Of a stretch of 64,000 nt of DNA, positions 7,662 through 15,469 are shown in pieces; the stretch's first letter is position 1, and the number at the start of each line of letters is the position of its first letter. The notes beneath the pieces were generated by a model, which did no database searches, had not been told where the DNA came from, and worked only from the letters and a program-made list of their open reading frames with translations. Made by a program: the position numbers and the translations under genes. The stretch comes from Nocardioides palaemonis (lineage in GTDB: Bacteria; Actinomycetota; Actinomycetes; Propionibacteriales; Nocardioidaceae), in assembly GCF_018275325.1 (NCBI RefSeq), contig NZ_JAGVQR010000001.1, positions 1 through 64,000 of the forward strand. Direction: 5' to 3'.

Positions 7662-9215
7662 TCAGGCGACGTTGACCGAGATCTCCTGGACGCCGCTGGA
7701 GCCCTCGGGGAAGGGCGTCATCCGGACGTCGGTCTGCACGTCCCCGTCCTTGTTGACCGCGCGGCAGGCCAGGAAGTGCTGGCCGGGTGTGGCGTCCCAC
7801 TCGAAGTACCACTGGCGCCAGTAGTCGTCGGTGACCTGCGGGCCGAGGGTGGCCGGCTTCCAGGCCTCGCCGTCGACGCGGACCTCGACCCGCTCGATGC
7901 CGACGTGCTGGGCCCACGCGATCCCGCCGACCACGACCTTCCCGGCCTTGCTCTCGGACAGCGGCTTGGGGGTGTCGATGCGGCTGGACAGCTTGATCGG
8001 GGCGTCGATCGCCCAGTCGCGCTCGGTCCAGTAGGCCTGCTGCTCGTCGTAGGTGGTGAGCGTCATGCGGGTGATCCACTTGCAGGCGCTGACGAAGCCG
8101 TAGAGGCCGGGAACGACCATGCGGGCCGGGAAGCCGTGGGTGCGCGAGAGCGACGAGCCGTTCATCCCGATCGCGATCATCGCGTCGCGGCCGTCGAGGG
8201 CCACGTCGAGCGGGGTCGAGATGGTCATGCCGTCCACGTCGGTCGACAGGATCTGGTCGGCCTTCGTGGCATCGATGCCGGCGAGGTCGAGGACGTCCTT
8301 CAGGGGCACGCCGAGCCAGCGGGCGCTGCCGACGTAGGGGCCGCCCACCTCGTTGGAGACGCAGGTCAGGGTGATGTCGCGCTCGATGGTGCGCATCTTC
8401 GCCAGGTCGTCGAAGGTCAGCGTGACCTCCTTCTCGACGTCACCGTCGATGGTCAGCGTCCACGAGTCGACGTCCACCGTCGGCAGGGTGAGCCGGGTGT
8501 CGACCCGGTAGAAGTCGGCAGTGGGGGTCTGGAGCGGGCTGATCCCGGAGTAGGTGGCCTCGAGTCCCTTCGGGAGAGGCGGCGCGGGGTCGTTCGGCGT
8601 CGGCAGGGCGACGTCCGTCCCGCCGAGGCGGTAGGACGTGACCCAGCGACCGACACCCCCCATTGCGACGGCCGCGGCCGCGAGGCCGCCGGTCGCCAGC
8701 ACGACCCCGCGCCGGGTCGGACCGCCGGGCCCAGGCGGCGATCCCTCGGAGCCCCGGTCGTCGACGCGGTGCAGCCACCACAGCGAGGCGGCGCCCACGA
8801 TCGCGGCGACCAGGGCGGGCAGGAGGTCCAGCGGGCCGGCCTGGGGCCGGAGCACCGCCAGCACGCCGGCGACGCCGGCGAGGCCCACCACGACGAGCAG
8901 GCCGGCGGTCGGGCGGCGCGCGCTCAGCACGCCGGCCAGCGCGGCCAGGAGCAGCACGACCACGGTCACCGAGCCCACCAGGACCAGCTTGTCGGCGCTG
9001 CCGAACTGCCGGATCGCCCACTCCTTCAGCGGGGTGGGGGTGAGGTCGATGACCGTCGAGCCGACCGCCAGGACCGGCGACGCCGCCGGCACGGTGACGG
9101 CCGCCACGAGGTGCGCGGCCGCCAGTCCCACGAGGGTGGCCAGCACGCCGTACGCCGCGTGGCGGGTGCGCCGCCAGCCCGGCTCGGGCGCAGAGGTCGT
9201 CGTGGTGTGGTCCAT
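7662..9215 (-). CDS. Membrane molybdopterin-dependent oxidoreductase, sulfite oxidase family
   Basis: 517-aa molybdoenzyme. The N-terminal third has four or five hydrophobic helices, then a second hydrophobic stretch after a Gly/Pro-rich loop (RRGVVLATGGLAAAAVAM) that anchors or exports the catalytic part. The oxidoreductase domain contains DITLTCVSNEVGG, in which Cys285 is the expected molybdenum ligand, and PARMVVPGLYGFVSACKWI. The C-terminal domain resembles the Mo-co dimerisation domain. The substrate is unknown; relatives act on sulfite, sulfoxides or other small oxyanions. A SigK-type box ends only 7 nt upstream of the ATG, predicting a leaderless transcript and placing it in the SigK regulon (inference). 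A large hairpin closes the transcription unit. Confidence 0.9.
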   Translation of the reverse strand: MDHTTTTSAPEPGWRRTRHAAYGVLATLVGLAAAHLVAAVTVPAASPVLAVGSTVIDLTPTPLKEWAIRQFGSADKLVLVGSVTVVVLLLAALAGVLSARRPTAGLLVVVGLAGVAGVLAVLRPQAGPLDLLPALVAAIVGAASLWWLHRVDDRGSEGSPPGPGGPTRRGVVLATGGLAAAAVAMGGVGRWVTSYRLGGTDVALPTPNDPAPPLPKGLEATYSGISPLQTPTADFYRVDTRLTLPTVDVDSWTLTIDGDVEKEVTLTFDDLAKMRTIERDITLTCVSNEVGGPYVGSARWLGVPLKDVLDLAGIDATKADQILSTDVDGMTISTPLDVALDGRDAMIAIGMNGSSLSRTHGFPARMVVPGLYGFVSACKWITRMTLTTYDEQQAYWTERDWAIDAPIKLSSRIDTPKPLSESKAGKVVVGGIAWAQHVGIERVEVRVDGEAWKPATLGPQVTDDYWRQWYFEWDATPGQHFLACRAVNKDGDVQTDVRMTPFPEGSSGVQEISVNVA

Positions 9216-9222
9216 GCCGGGT

Positions 9223-9249
9223 GTTCGGAGCGGGCACGGAGGCGGATGG
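9223..9249 (-). promoter_or_regulatory. SigK-type promoter before the molybdoenzyme gene
   Basis: On the minus strand: CCATCC (9249-9244), 15 nt spacer, CCGAAC (9228-9223), with shared flanks (a preceding C, a following GCCTCC, and ACACC after the -10). ATG is at 9215, so transcription would begin at or next to the start codon. Confidence 0.7.
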
Positions 9250-9280
9250 GCGCTGCCTCGGGGTGCGGCAGGATGGCGCC

Positions 9281-10039
9281 ATGACCGACGCCTCCACCGA
9301 GCTGGTCCACTACGCCGTCTCCGACGCCGTCGCGACCCTCACCCTCGACAGCCCGGCCAACCGCAACGCGCTCAGCAAGCAGCTGGTGACCGAGCTCCAC
9401 GCCCACCTCGAGCGGGCCGGCAGCGACGACAGCGTCCGCGTCGTCCTCGTCGAGAGCTCGGGCAAGGTCTTCTGCTCCGGCGCCGACCTCTCCGAGGCGA
9501 CCACCGAGGGGATGGAGGTGGGCGCGCGCCGCATCGTCGACCTGCAGCGCCTCATCGTGACGCTCGAGAAGCCGGTGGTCACCAAGAACCTCGGCGCGGT
9601 GCGCGCCGGGGGCATCGGGATCATCGCGGCCGCGGACGTCGCGGTCAGCGCCGACGACGCGACCTTCGCGCTCACCGAGGTCAAGCTCGGGCTGGCCGCC
9701 GCGATCATCAGCCTGACCGTCCACCACCGGATGAACCCGCGGTCGGCGTCGCTGACCACCCTCGGCGGAGAGGTCTTCACCGGCGCCGAGGCGGCGGCGT
9801 ACGGCCTGGTGACGAAGGCGGTGCCCGCCGACCGGCTCGACGACGAGGTCGCCGCGATCTGCGCGAGCCTGGCCACCGGCGCCCCCCAGGGCCTGCGGGA
9901 GTCCAAGCGGATCCTCAACGGCGACCTGGTCGCGCGCATCGACGTGCTCGGCGACGAGATGGCCACGACCAGTGCGCGGCTCTTCGCCAGCGACGAGGCC
10001 CGCGAGGCGATGACGGCCTTCCTGGCGCGGAAGAAGTAG
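9281..10039 (+). CDS. Enoyl-CoA hydratase/isomerase family protein
   Basis: Crotonase-fold enzyme of 252 aa, usual length for the family. It contains the acyl-CoA binding/oxyanion segment SGKVFCSGADLSEA (about 64-77) and RAGGIGIIAAADVAVS. The glutamate of the common GGGxE motif is absent and the AGG(I/L)G pattern resembles methylglutaconyl-CoA hydratase-type (LiuC/AtuE) members, so a plain beta-oxidation hydratase is less likely. A second usual Glu position is retained in LTEVKLGL. The ATG at 9281 lies 66 nt from the divergent molybdoenzyme start. Substrate cannot be decided from sequence. Confidence 0.88.
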   Translation: MTDASTELVHYAVSDAVATLTLDSPANRNALSKQLVTELHAHLERAGSDDSVRVVLVESSGKVFCSGADLSEATTEGMEVGARRIVDLQRLIVTLEKPVVTKNLGAVRAGGIGIIAAADVAVSADDATFALTEVKLGLAAAIISLTVHHRMNPRSASLTTLGGEVFTGAEAAAYGLVTKAVPADRLDDEVAAICASLATGAPQGLRESKRILNGDLVARIDVLGDEMATTSARLFASDEAREAMTAFLARKK

Positions 10040-10107
10040 CCGCCGGACGCATCCGATCACCCGTCCCGGACGGAGAAGGTCACAGGACCCCTCGAGAGGA
10101 GACGGTG

Positions 10108-10812
10108 ATGGCGATCGGCAGGCAGGGCGCGGCGGAGCGTGACCTCGACGGAGCGCGGGTCGCTGTCGTCGGGGCGACCGGTGCCCTGGGGTCGCTCGTG
10201 GCGGCGGAGCTCGAGCGCCGCGGTGCCCGCCTGCTCGTGGTGGGGCGGCACGCGGACCGCCTCGCCGCCCTCGGCGCCGGGATCCCCGTCGTGGCCGACC
10301 TCGGCGACGCCACCGCCGGCGACGCCGTGGTCGCAGCCGCCCGCGAGCACCTCGGCGGCCTCGACGGGCTGGTCAACGCGGCGGGGGTCGTCGCGTTCGG
10401 GCCGCTGGTCGAGACCCCCGACGAGGTGGTCGAGGAGCTCTTCCTCACCAACGTCGTCGGGCCGCTGTTCCTGCTGCGGCGGGTGCTCCCGCTGCTGGAG
10501 CAGTCGCAGGGCTTCGTCGCCCAGCTGTCCGCGGTCGTCGCGGAGCGGCCGATGGCCGGGATGGCCGCCTACTCCGCGAGCAAGGCCGCGCTGAGCGCCG
10601 TCGACGCGGCGCTGCGCACCGAGCTGCGGCGCTCGCGGGTCACCGTCGTCGACGTCCGGCCGCCGCACACCGAGACCGGCCTGGCCGGACGTCCGCTCGC
10701 CGGCACCGCCCCGCGCCTGCCGCAGGGCCTCGCCCCCGAAGACGTCGCCCGTCGGATCGTCGACGGGCTCGCCGCCGGTGAGGTCGAGCTGCCCGCGGAG
10801 GCCTTCGGGTGA
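10108..10812 (+). CDS. Short-chain dehydrogenase/reductase
   Basis: NAD(P)-dependent SDR, 234 aa. The cofactor motif GATGALG follows the first beta strand (about 22-28). NAAGVVAFG is the structural NAG-type motif, and YSASK supplies the catalytic Tyr and Lys. The ATG at 10108 is preceded by GAGAGGAGA, a strong ribosome site, which decides the start. The stop overlaps the GTG of the next gene by 4 bp, so the two are translated together. The substrate is unknown. Confidence 0.9.
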   Translation: MAIGRQGAAERDLDGARVAVVGATGALGSLVAAELERRGARLLVVGRHADRLAALGAGIPVVADLGDATAGDAVVAAAREHLGGLDGLVNAAGVVAFGPLVETPDEVVEELFLTNVVGPLFLLRRVLPLLEQSQGFVAQLSAVVAERPMAGMAAYSASKAALSAVDAALRTELRRSRVTVVDVRPPHTETGLAGRPLAGTAPRLPQGLAPEDVARRIVDGLAAGEVELPAEAFG

Positions 10813-11234
10813 GCCTCGCCGAACCGCTGCCCTGGCTGCTCGTCGTGGCCGCGCTCCACCTCGGGTTCCAGCTGACCGTCGACCTCGTGGTCTACCCCGC
10901 GCTGGGCGACGTCCCTGACGAGCGCTGGGCCACGGCGCACCAGAAGCACTCCAGCCGGATCACGCCCGTCGTCGCCGTGGCCTACCTTCCGCTGGTGGGG
11001 GTGCTGGCGTGGTCGGTGGCGACCCGGCCGGAGGACGCCGGGGTGTGGCTCGCCGTCGCCGGAGCCGCGCTGTCGGTGGGCACGACCGCGGTGGTCGCGG
11101 CGCCCACCCACGGCCGCCTGTCCTCCGAGCCGGCGGCCGGGCGGCCCGCGCTGCTGGGCCGGCTCGACCGCGCCGACCGGGTGCGGACGCTCGGGGCCGC
11201 GGTCTGCCTGGTCGGCGCGCTGCTGGCCGGGTGA
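10809..11234 (+). CDS. Small four-helix membrane protein (DUF1772-like)
   Basis: 141-aa hydrophobic protein with about four transmembrane segments, including PLPWLLVVAALHLGFQLTV, a second around VVAVAYLPLVGVLAW and a last at TLGAAVCLVGALLAG. The GTG at 10809 overlaps the SDR stop (GTGA). The pattern of charged loops and the HQKHSSRI segment resemble DUF1772/anthrone-oxygenase-like proteins, but the match is weak. Its location next to an SDR suggests a shared transcript. No function is proposed. Confidence 0.75.
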   Translation: MSLAEPLPWLLVVAALHLGFQLTVDLVVYPALGDVPDERWATAHQKHSSRITPVVAVAYLPLVGVLAWSVATRPEDAGVWLAVAGAALSVGTTAVVAAPTHGRLSSEPAAGRPALLGRLDRADRVRTLGAAVCLVGALLAG

Positions 11235-11280
11235 GACCGCACCGGCAGCGGTGCCCGGTCGCGGCGGCCGGTCGCCCCGT

Positions 11281-11307
11281 ACCACCGATCGCCGGCAAGT
11301 CGGTGGT
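11281..11307. terminator. Short perfect hairpin before helR
   Basis: ACCACCGA (11281-11288) pairs with TCGGTGGT (11300-11307) across an 11-nt loop. It lies 46 nt after the membrane-protein stop and 75 nt before the helicase start, so it may end the upstream transcript. Confidence 0.4.
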
Positions 11308-11382
11308 CGTCGGTCCGCACCGGTACGCTTTCCGGTCTGCCCGAGGGTGCGGGCAGTGGTCTCGGGGGATGAGGAGCAGAGG

Positions 11383-13599
11383 GTGAGCGAGGAGCTCGAG
11401 GCGCGCGAGATCGCGCTGGAGCAGGCGTACGTCGACGAGGTCTACGTGCAGCTGGAGGCGTCGATGGTCAACGCCCGGGCGCTGGCGACCGAGGGGCGCA
11501 ACCGCGGCAAGCTGGAGCACGAGGGCGGGCTCGTCGAGCGCGACGCGATGGTCTTCCAGGCCGCCAAGCGGATCGCCCAGCTCGACGCCGCCCACGAGGG
11601 CCTGGTCTTCGGCCGGCTCGACCTCGACCCGGAGATCGACGCGGAGCCGCGCTACATCGGGCGCATCGGCGTCCGCAACGCCGACCGCGACGTGCTGCTG
11701 ATCGACTGGCGCGCGCCCGCCGCCGGCGTCTTCTACCAGGCCACCGCGGCCACCCCGCAGGGCGTCGTGCGCCGCCGGGTGCTGCGCTCGCAGCACCGCA
11801 CGGTGGTCGGCGTCGAGGACGAGCTGCTCGACCAGGAGGCCGAGACCCAGCTGCCGATCGTCGGCGAGGGTGCGCTGATGGCGCAGCTCTCCCGGGCGCG
11901 CGACCGCTCGATGCACTCGATCGTCGCGACCATCCAGGCCGAGCAGGACCAGGCGATCCGCGCGCCCGGCAAGGGCGTCGTGTCGATCTCCGGCGGCCCG
12001 GGCACCGGCAAGACCGTCGTCGCGCTCCACCGCGCGGCGTTCCTGCTCTACTCCGACCGCCGCCGTTACGAGGGCGGCGGCGTCCTGGTCGTCGGCCCGA
12101 GCGGCGTCTTCATGCGCTACATCGAGCGGGTCCTGCCCAGCCTCGGCGAGACCGCGGTCGCGCTGCGCTCGCTCGGCGAGGTCGTCGGCGGCGTCCGCGC
12201 GACCCGCCACGACGAGCCGGCGGTCGCCGACGTCAAGGGCGCCACCCGGATGGCCGAGCTGATGCGCCGCACCGCCCGCCAGCACGCCCCGGGCGCGCCC
12301 ACCAGCTTCCGCATCTACTGGCGCGACGAGACGATCGTGCTCGACCCCGGCCTCCTGGGCCGGCTGCGCCGCCAGCTGATGTCGCAGGGACGCCGCAACC
12401 GCCAGCTCCCGCGGGTCGCCAAGACGCTGCTCGACGCGATGTGGCGCCAGGTGACCGGCGAGCGCGGCAAGGAGCGCGGGCGCGAGTCGTTCGAGGACGA
12501 CATGCTCGGCCACGCCGGGTTCGTCGAGTTCGCCTCCGCGTGGTGGCCGCCGCTCGACGCCCAGACGGTCTTCTCCTGGCTGCGCGAGCCGGAGTTCCTC
12601 GCCCGCGTCGGCGAGGGCGTCGTGAGCCGCGAGGAGCAGCTGCTGCTCACCAAGTCGTGGTCGTCCGGCGACCTGTCCATCGAGGACGTCCCGCTCCTCG
12701 ACGAGCTGCGCTACGCGATCGGCGACGTGCCGCAGCGCAGCGACGACGAGCGCGACCTCGACGAAACCGGCCTGCTCGAGGGCGGCGTCGACCTGCAGGA
12801 GCTCACCACGATCTCCGAGCGGGAGTACGCACCGGGCGGGCGGCAGTGGGCGCCGCCGACCCACCGCATCGAGGACGACGGCTACGCCCACGTCCTGATC
12901 GACGAGGCGCAGGACCTCACGCCGATGCAGTGGCGGATGGTCGGTCGTCGCGGGCGCACGGCCAGCTGGACCATCGTCGGCGACCCCGCCCAGTCGTCGT
13001 GGCCCGACGCCCCCGAGGCCGCCGCCGCGCGCGCCGAGGCGCTGGAGGGCAAGGAGCTCCACGAGTTCCACCTGTCCACCAACTACCGCAACTCGGCCGA
13101 GATCTACGCCTTCGCCGCCGACTACGCCCGCCGCGTGGGCCTCGACGCCGACCTCCCCGACGCGGTGCGCCGCACCGGCGAGGAGCCGCGCGTCGTGTCG
13201 CTGGCCGGCGACTCGCTGGTCGAGGAGGGCGCGCAGCGCCCGTCACGAGACCTCGAGGCCGCCGTGCGCGAGGCCGTGACGACGATCGCCGACCGCGTCC
13301 AGGGCACCGTCGGCATCGTCGTGCCGGTCGCCCGCCGCTCGGAGGTCAACGCCTGGCTGGCGTCGTGGCCCGAGCACGCGGACGACGCGGCCGGAGCCCG
13401 CGCGGCCGTCGACTCGACCGTCACCCCCAGCGGTGACGACCGGATCGTGGTGCTCACCGGCCTCGACACCAAGGGCCTGGAGTTCGACGGCATCGTGGTG
13501 GTCACCCCGCAGGAGATCGAGGACGAGTCCGCCACCGGCCGGGCGACGCTCTACGTCGTGCTCACCCGCGCGACGCAGCTGCTCACCACGGTCGGCTGA
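11383..13599 (+). CDS. helR: HelD/HelR-type RNA polymerase recycling motor ATPase
   Basis: UvrD-like superfamily 1 ATPase of the HelD class, which removes RNA polymerase from stalled complexes; actinobacterial HelR members also protect against rifamycins. 738 aa from GTG 11383, chosen for the GAGGAG site about 7 nt upstream. The N-terminal coiled coil (ELEAREIALEQAYVDEVYVQ) is the HelD arm that enters the polymerase. Walker A is GGPGTGKTVVALHRAAF (about 203-219). The Walker B/DEAQ box is LIDEAQDLTPMQW, and STNYRNSAEI and LTGLDTKGLEFDGIVVV follow. No obvious rifamycin-associated element was seen upstream. Symbol by family only. Confidence 0.88.
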   Translation: MSEELEAREIALEQAYVDEVYVQLEASMVNARALATEGRNRGKLEHEGGLVERDAMVFQAAKRIAQLDAAHEGLVFGRLDLDPEIDAEPRYIGRIGVRNADRDVLLIDWRAPAAGVFYQATAATPQGVVRRRVLRSQHRTVVGVEDELLDQEAETQLPIVGEGALMAQLSRARDRSMHSIVATIQAEQDQAIRAPGKGVVSISGGPGTGKTVVALHRAAFLLYSDRRRYEGGGVLVVGPSGVFMRYIERVLPSLGETAVALRSLGEVVGGVRATRHDEPAVADVKGATRMAELMRRTARQHAPGAPTSFRIYWRDETIVLDPGLLGRLRRQLMSQGRRNRQLPRVAKTLLDAMWRQVTGERGKERGRESFEDDMLGHAGFVEFASAWWPPLDAQTVFSWLREPEFLARVGEGVVSREEQLLLTKSWSSGDLSIEDVPLLDELRYAIGDVPQRSDDERDLDETGLLEGGVDLQELTTISEREYAPGGRQWAPPTHRIEDDGYAHVLIDEAQDLTPMQWRMVGRRGRTASWTIVGDPAQSSWPDAPEAAAARAEALEGKELHEFHLSTNYRNSAEIYAFAADYARRVGLDADLPDAVRRTGEEPRVVSLAGDSLVEEGAQRPSRDLEAAVREAVTTIADRVQGTVGIVVPVARRSEVNAWLASWPEHADDAAGARAAVDSTVTPSGDDRIVVLTGLDTKGLEFDGIVVVTPQEIEDESATGRATLYVVLTRATQLLTTVG

Positions 13600-13709
13600 C
13601 CGGCCGGCGCCCGTCCCCGGACGTGAGCCCGTCATCGTCTCCCCGTAGTCTTCTCCGCTCAGTCTCTCGGGTCCTCGTCCGTCCGCACCACGTCCAGAAG
13701 GGTCGCTCC

Positions 13710-14525
13710 TTGCCCGTCCGCGCGCTGCTGCTCGCCGTCTCGGTGCTGCTGTCCCTGCTCGTGGGTGCGCCCGCCCAGGCGGGTCTCGCCCCGGGCGACA
13801 CCGTCGACTCCGACCCGGCCCCGACGTGGGGCTGGGAGACGGTCTTCCGTGACGACTTCGACGGACCGGCGGGCGCGTGGCCCGAGCAGTGGCACGTCAT
13901 CCCGGGCTGGAGCACCGGGGTCCAGAACGGTGCCGGCCAGCTCGACGTCGCGCGGCTCTCGCAGATCCGCACCAACCCCGGGTGGACCCTGCCGACCGGC
14001 ACCCAGGTCCGGGTGTCGTCGAGCATCTGGATGCCCGACACCGGCGCCAACTACTCCGCCCTCTGGATCCAGCACCCCAGCCCGACCGACCCGCGCGAGA
14101 TCGACGTCATCGAGAGCTACGGGCCGATGAAGACGACGGGCGCCCAGCTCGGCTCGCACATCTGCTACGACCAGGTCGGCGACAGCGTCGACGGCGGCGC
14201 CTGCGCGGCCGCCGGGATGCCCGCCGACCTCGCGCCCGTCGGGCACCTGTTCGCCGCCGGCCTCAAGCCCTGGGAGGCCTACTGGGTCTACGGCGCGGAG
14301 TTCACCGTCGGCGGCGACACCGTCCGCTACTTCGCCCAGGACGCCTACGGCAACGAGGTCTACTCGATCACCTCGACCCCCGACCTGCGCCGCGTCCCGG
14401 GCAACCTGGCGCCGATCCACCTGCGGCTGTCCAACAAGGACGTGCTCCCGCAGTACGTCCGCGAGGGCGGCACCCGCGCCAGCATGCTGGTCGACTGGGT
14501 CAACGTCGACGTCAAGGTCCCCTAG
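13710..14525 (+). CDS. Secreted GH16-like family protein
   Basis: Exported protein of 271 aa with a signal peptide (VRALLLAVSVLLSLLVGAPA) and a beta-jelly-roll domain. REIDVIESYG contains the ExDxxE catalytic signature of glycoside hydrolase family 16 (Glu130, Asp132, Glu135 approximately), suggesting endo-action on beta-glucans. TTG at 13710 is preferred because AGAAGGG lies 8 nt upstream and the signal peptide begins directly; an in-frame GTG at 13623 would add 29 residues. The stop codon TAG touches the left end of the insertion sequence. Joining the flanks regenerates the same stop, so this gene was not truncated. Confidence 0.75.
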   Translation: MPVRALLLAVSVLLSLLVGAPAQAGLAPGDTVDSDPAPTWGWETVFRDDFDGPAGAWPEQWHVIPGWSTGVQNGAGQLDVARLSQIRTNPGWTLPTGTQVRVSSSIWMPDTGANYSALWIQHPSPTDPREIDVIESYGPMKTTGAQLGSHICYDQVGDSVDGGACAAAGMPADLAPVGHLFAAGLKPWEAYWVYGAEFTVGGDTVRYFAQDAYGNEVYSITSTPDLRRVPGNLAPIHLRLSNKDVLPQYVREGGTRASMLVDWVNVDVKVP

Positions 14526-14542
14526 GGCGTGTCTCTTAAGTC
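14525..14542. repeat. Left terminal inverted repeat of the IS5-family element
   Basis: GGGCGTGTCTCTTAAGTC. It matches the reverse complement of 15481-15498 at 16 of 18 positions. Confidence 0.88.
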
Positions 14543-14994
14543 GCGAGCCAGATGGTGATGGCTCGTAGGACGACCGCTCCTCGGTAGACGGTTGCGAGCT
14601 TGTCGTAGCGGGTGGCGATCCCGCGCCATTGCTTGTGGTCGTTGAAGGACCGTTCGATGACGTTGCGTCCCTTGTAGGTCTTGGCGTCGAAGCCTGGAGG
14701 CCTGCCGCCCGCGGATCCGCGGTTCTTGCGGTGCCGGATCTGATCGGAGGGCTGCGGGATCACGGCTTTGATCCCGCGGGTGCGGAGCTCGGTCCGGATC
14801 GCGCGGGAGGAGTACGCCTTGTCGCCCAGCAGTGCATCGGGGCGGGTCCGGGGACGGCCTGGTCCGAGGCGCTTGATCGCGAGCTGTGCCAGCATCGGTT
14901 TCAGCATTGGCGAGTCGCCGGCTTGGCCGGGCGTCAGGTTGACCACGAGTGGTCGTCCGCGGCCGTCGACGAGTTGATGGATCTTCGTCGACAA
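14536..14994 (-). CDS. IS5-family transposase, C-terminal frame (orfB)
   Basis: C-terminal half of a DDE transposase, 152 aa counted from the internal TTG at 14994. The open frame extends upstream to about 15050 (ADSNYKNPREEPPDHALGRS), just past the end of orfA. LLGDKAYSSRAIR supplies the second catalytic Asp and ERSFNDHKQWRGIATRYDK the catalytic Glu. To be joined to orfA the ribosome must shift +1 (or -2) near the G5-CTGA sequence around 15057-15065. Programmed two-frame expression is usual in several IS5 subgroups. Separate expression would leave both parts inactive. Confidence 0.85.
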   Translation of the reverse strand: MSTKIHQLVDGRGRPLVVNLTPGQAGDSPMLKPMLAQLAIKRLGPGRPRTRPDALLGDKAYSSRAIRTELRTRGIKAVIPQPSDQIRHRKNRGSAGGRPPGFDAKTYKGRNVIERSFNDHKQWRGIATRYDKLATVYRGAVVLRAITIWLAT

Positions 14995-15058
14995 GCCTCC
15001 GCGAGAACGGCCCAGGGCGTGATCGGGTGGTTCTTCCCGCGGATTCTTGTAGTTCGAA

Positions 15059-15451
15059 TCAGCCCCCTGTGTCGTGCTTGGCGCGGCGGCCGGCGGGCTC
15101 CTCGACGCGGCGCAGGGTGGTGGCGTGCTGGTGGGCGCGGTTGATGGTGGAGTCCACGCTGACCATCCAGTCGATGTCGCCTGCGGCGTCTGCCTCGGCG
15201 AGGAGGCGGGCGTGGATCTTGTCCCATGTGCCGTCGGTGGAGAAGCGGTGGTGGCGCTTCCACACCGTTTGCCATGGCCCGAAGGATGACGGGAGATCGC
15301 GCCATGCGATGCCGGTGCGGAAGCGGTAGATCACGCCCTCGACGACCTGGCGGTGGTCGCGGAAGGGCCGGGACTTCACGCCGTCCGTCGACGGCATGAA
15401 CGGCGCGATCCGCTCCCACTGAGCGTCGGTCAGGACCCGTTCGCGAGACAT
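15059..15451 (-). CDS. IS5-family transposase, N-terminal frame (orfA)
   Basis: 130-aa N-terminal half of the transposase (DUF4096-type start, LTDAQWERIAPFMPS), ATG at 15451. It carries the HTH-like region RPFRDHRQVVEGVIYRFRTG and the first catalytic Asp in SVDSTINRAHQHA. The frame ends at TGA directly after five G residues, where the orfB frame opens. With orfB all three DDE residues are present, so the element looks potentially active if frameshifting occurs. Confidence 0.87.
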   Translation of the reverse strand: MSRERVLTDAQWERIAPFMPSTDGVKSRPFRDHRQVVEGVIYRFRTGIAWRDLPSSFGPWQTVWKRHHRFSTDGTWDKIHARLLAEADAAGDIDWMVSVDSTINRAHQHATTLRRVEEPAGRRAKHDTGG

Positions 15452-15469
15452 GACCGCATCAAAACAGCC

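Noticed and set aside
9281-10812. Beta-oxidation operon (enoyl-CoA hydratase plus SDR)
   Set aside because: The hydratase lacks the first usual catalytic glutamate motif and the SDR is a generic type with its own ribosome site; no thiolase or acyl-CoA dehydrogenase is present.
11235-11382. Rifamycin-associated element upstream of helR
   Set aside because: The expected long inverted element was not found; only an 8-bp hairpin and ordinary GC-rich sequence are present.
10960-13071. Minus-strand 703-codon open frame opposite helR
   Set aside because: Composition is Gly/Arg/Val/His-rich without motifs, and the plus strand carries clear helicase signatures over the same bases.
15040-15060. tRNA-like GTTCGAATC sequence
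   Set aside because: It lies inside the IS transposase coding region and no cloverleaf can be drawn around it.
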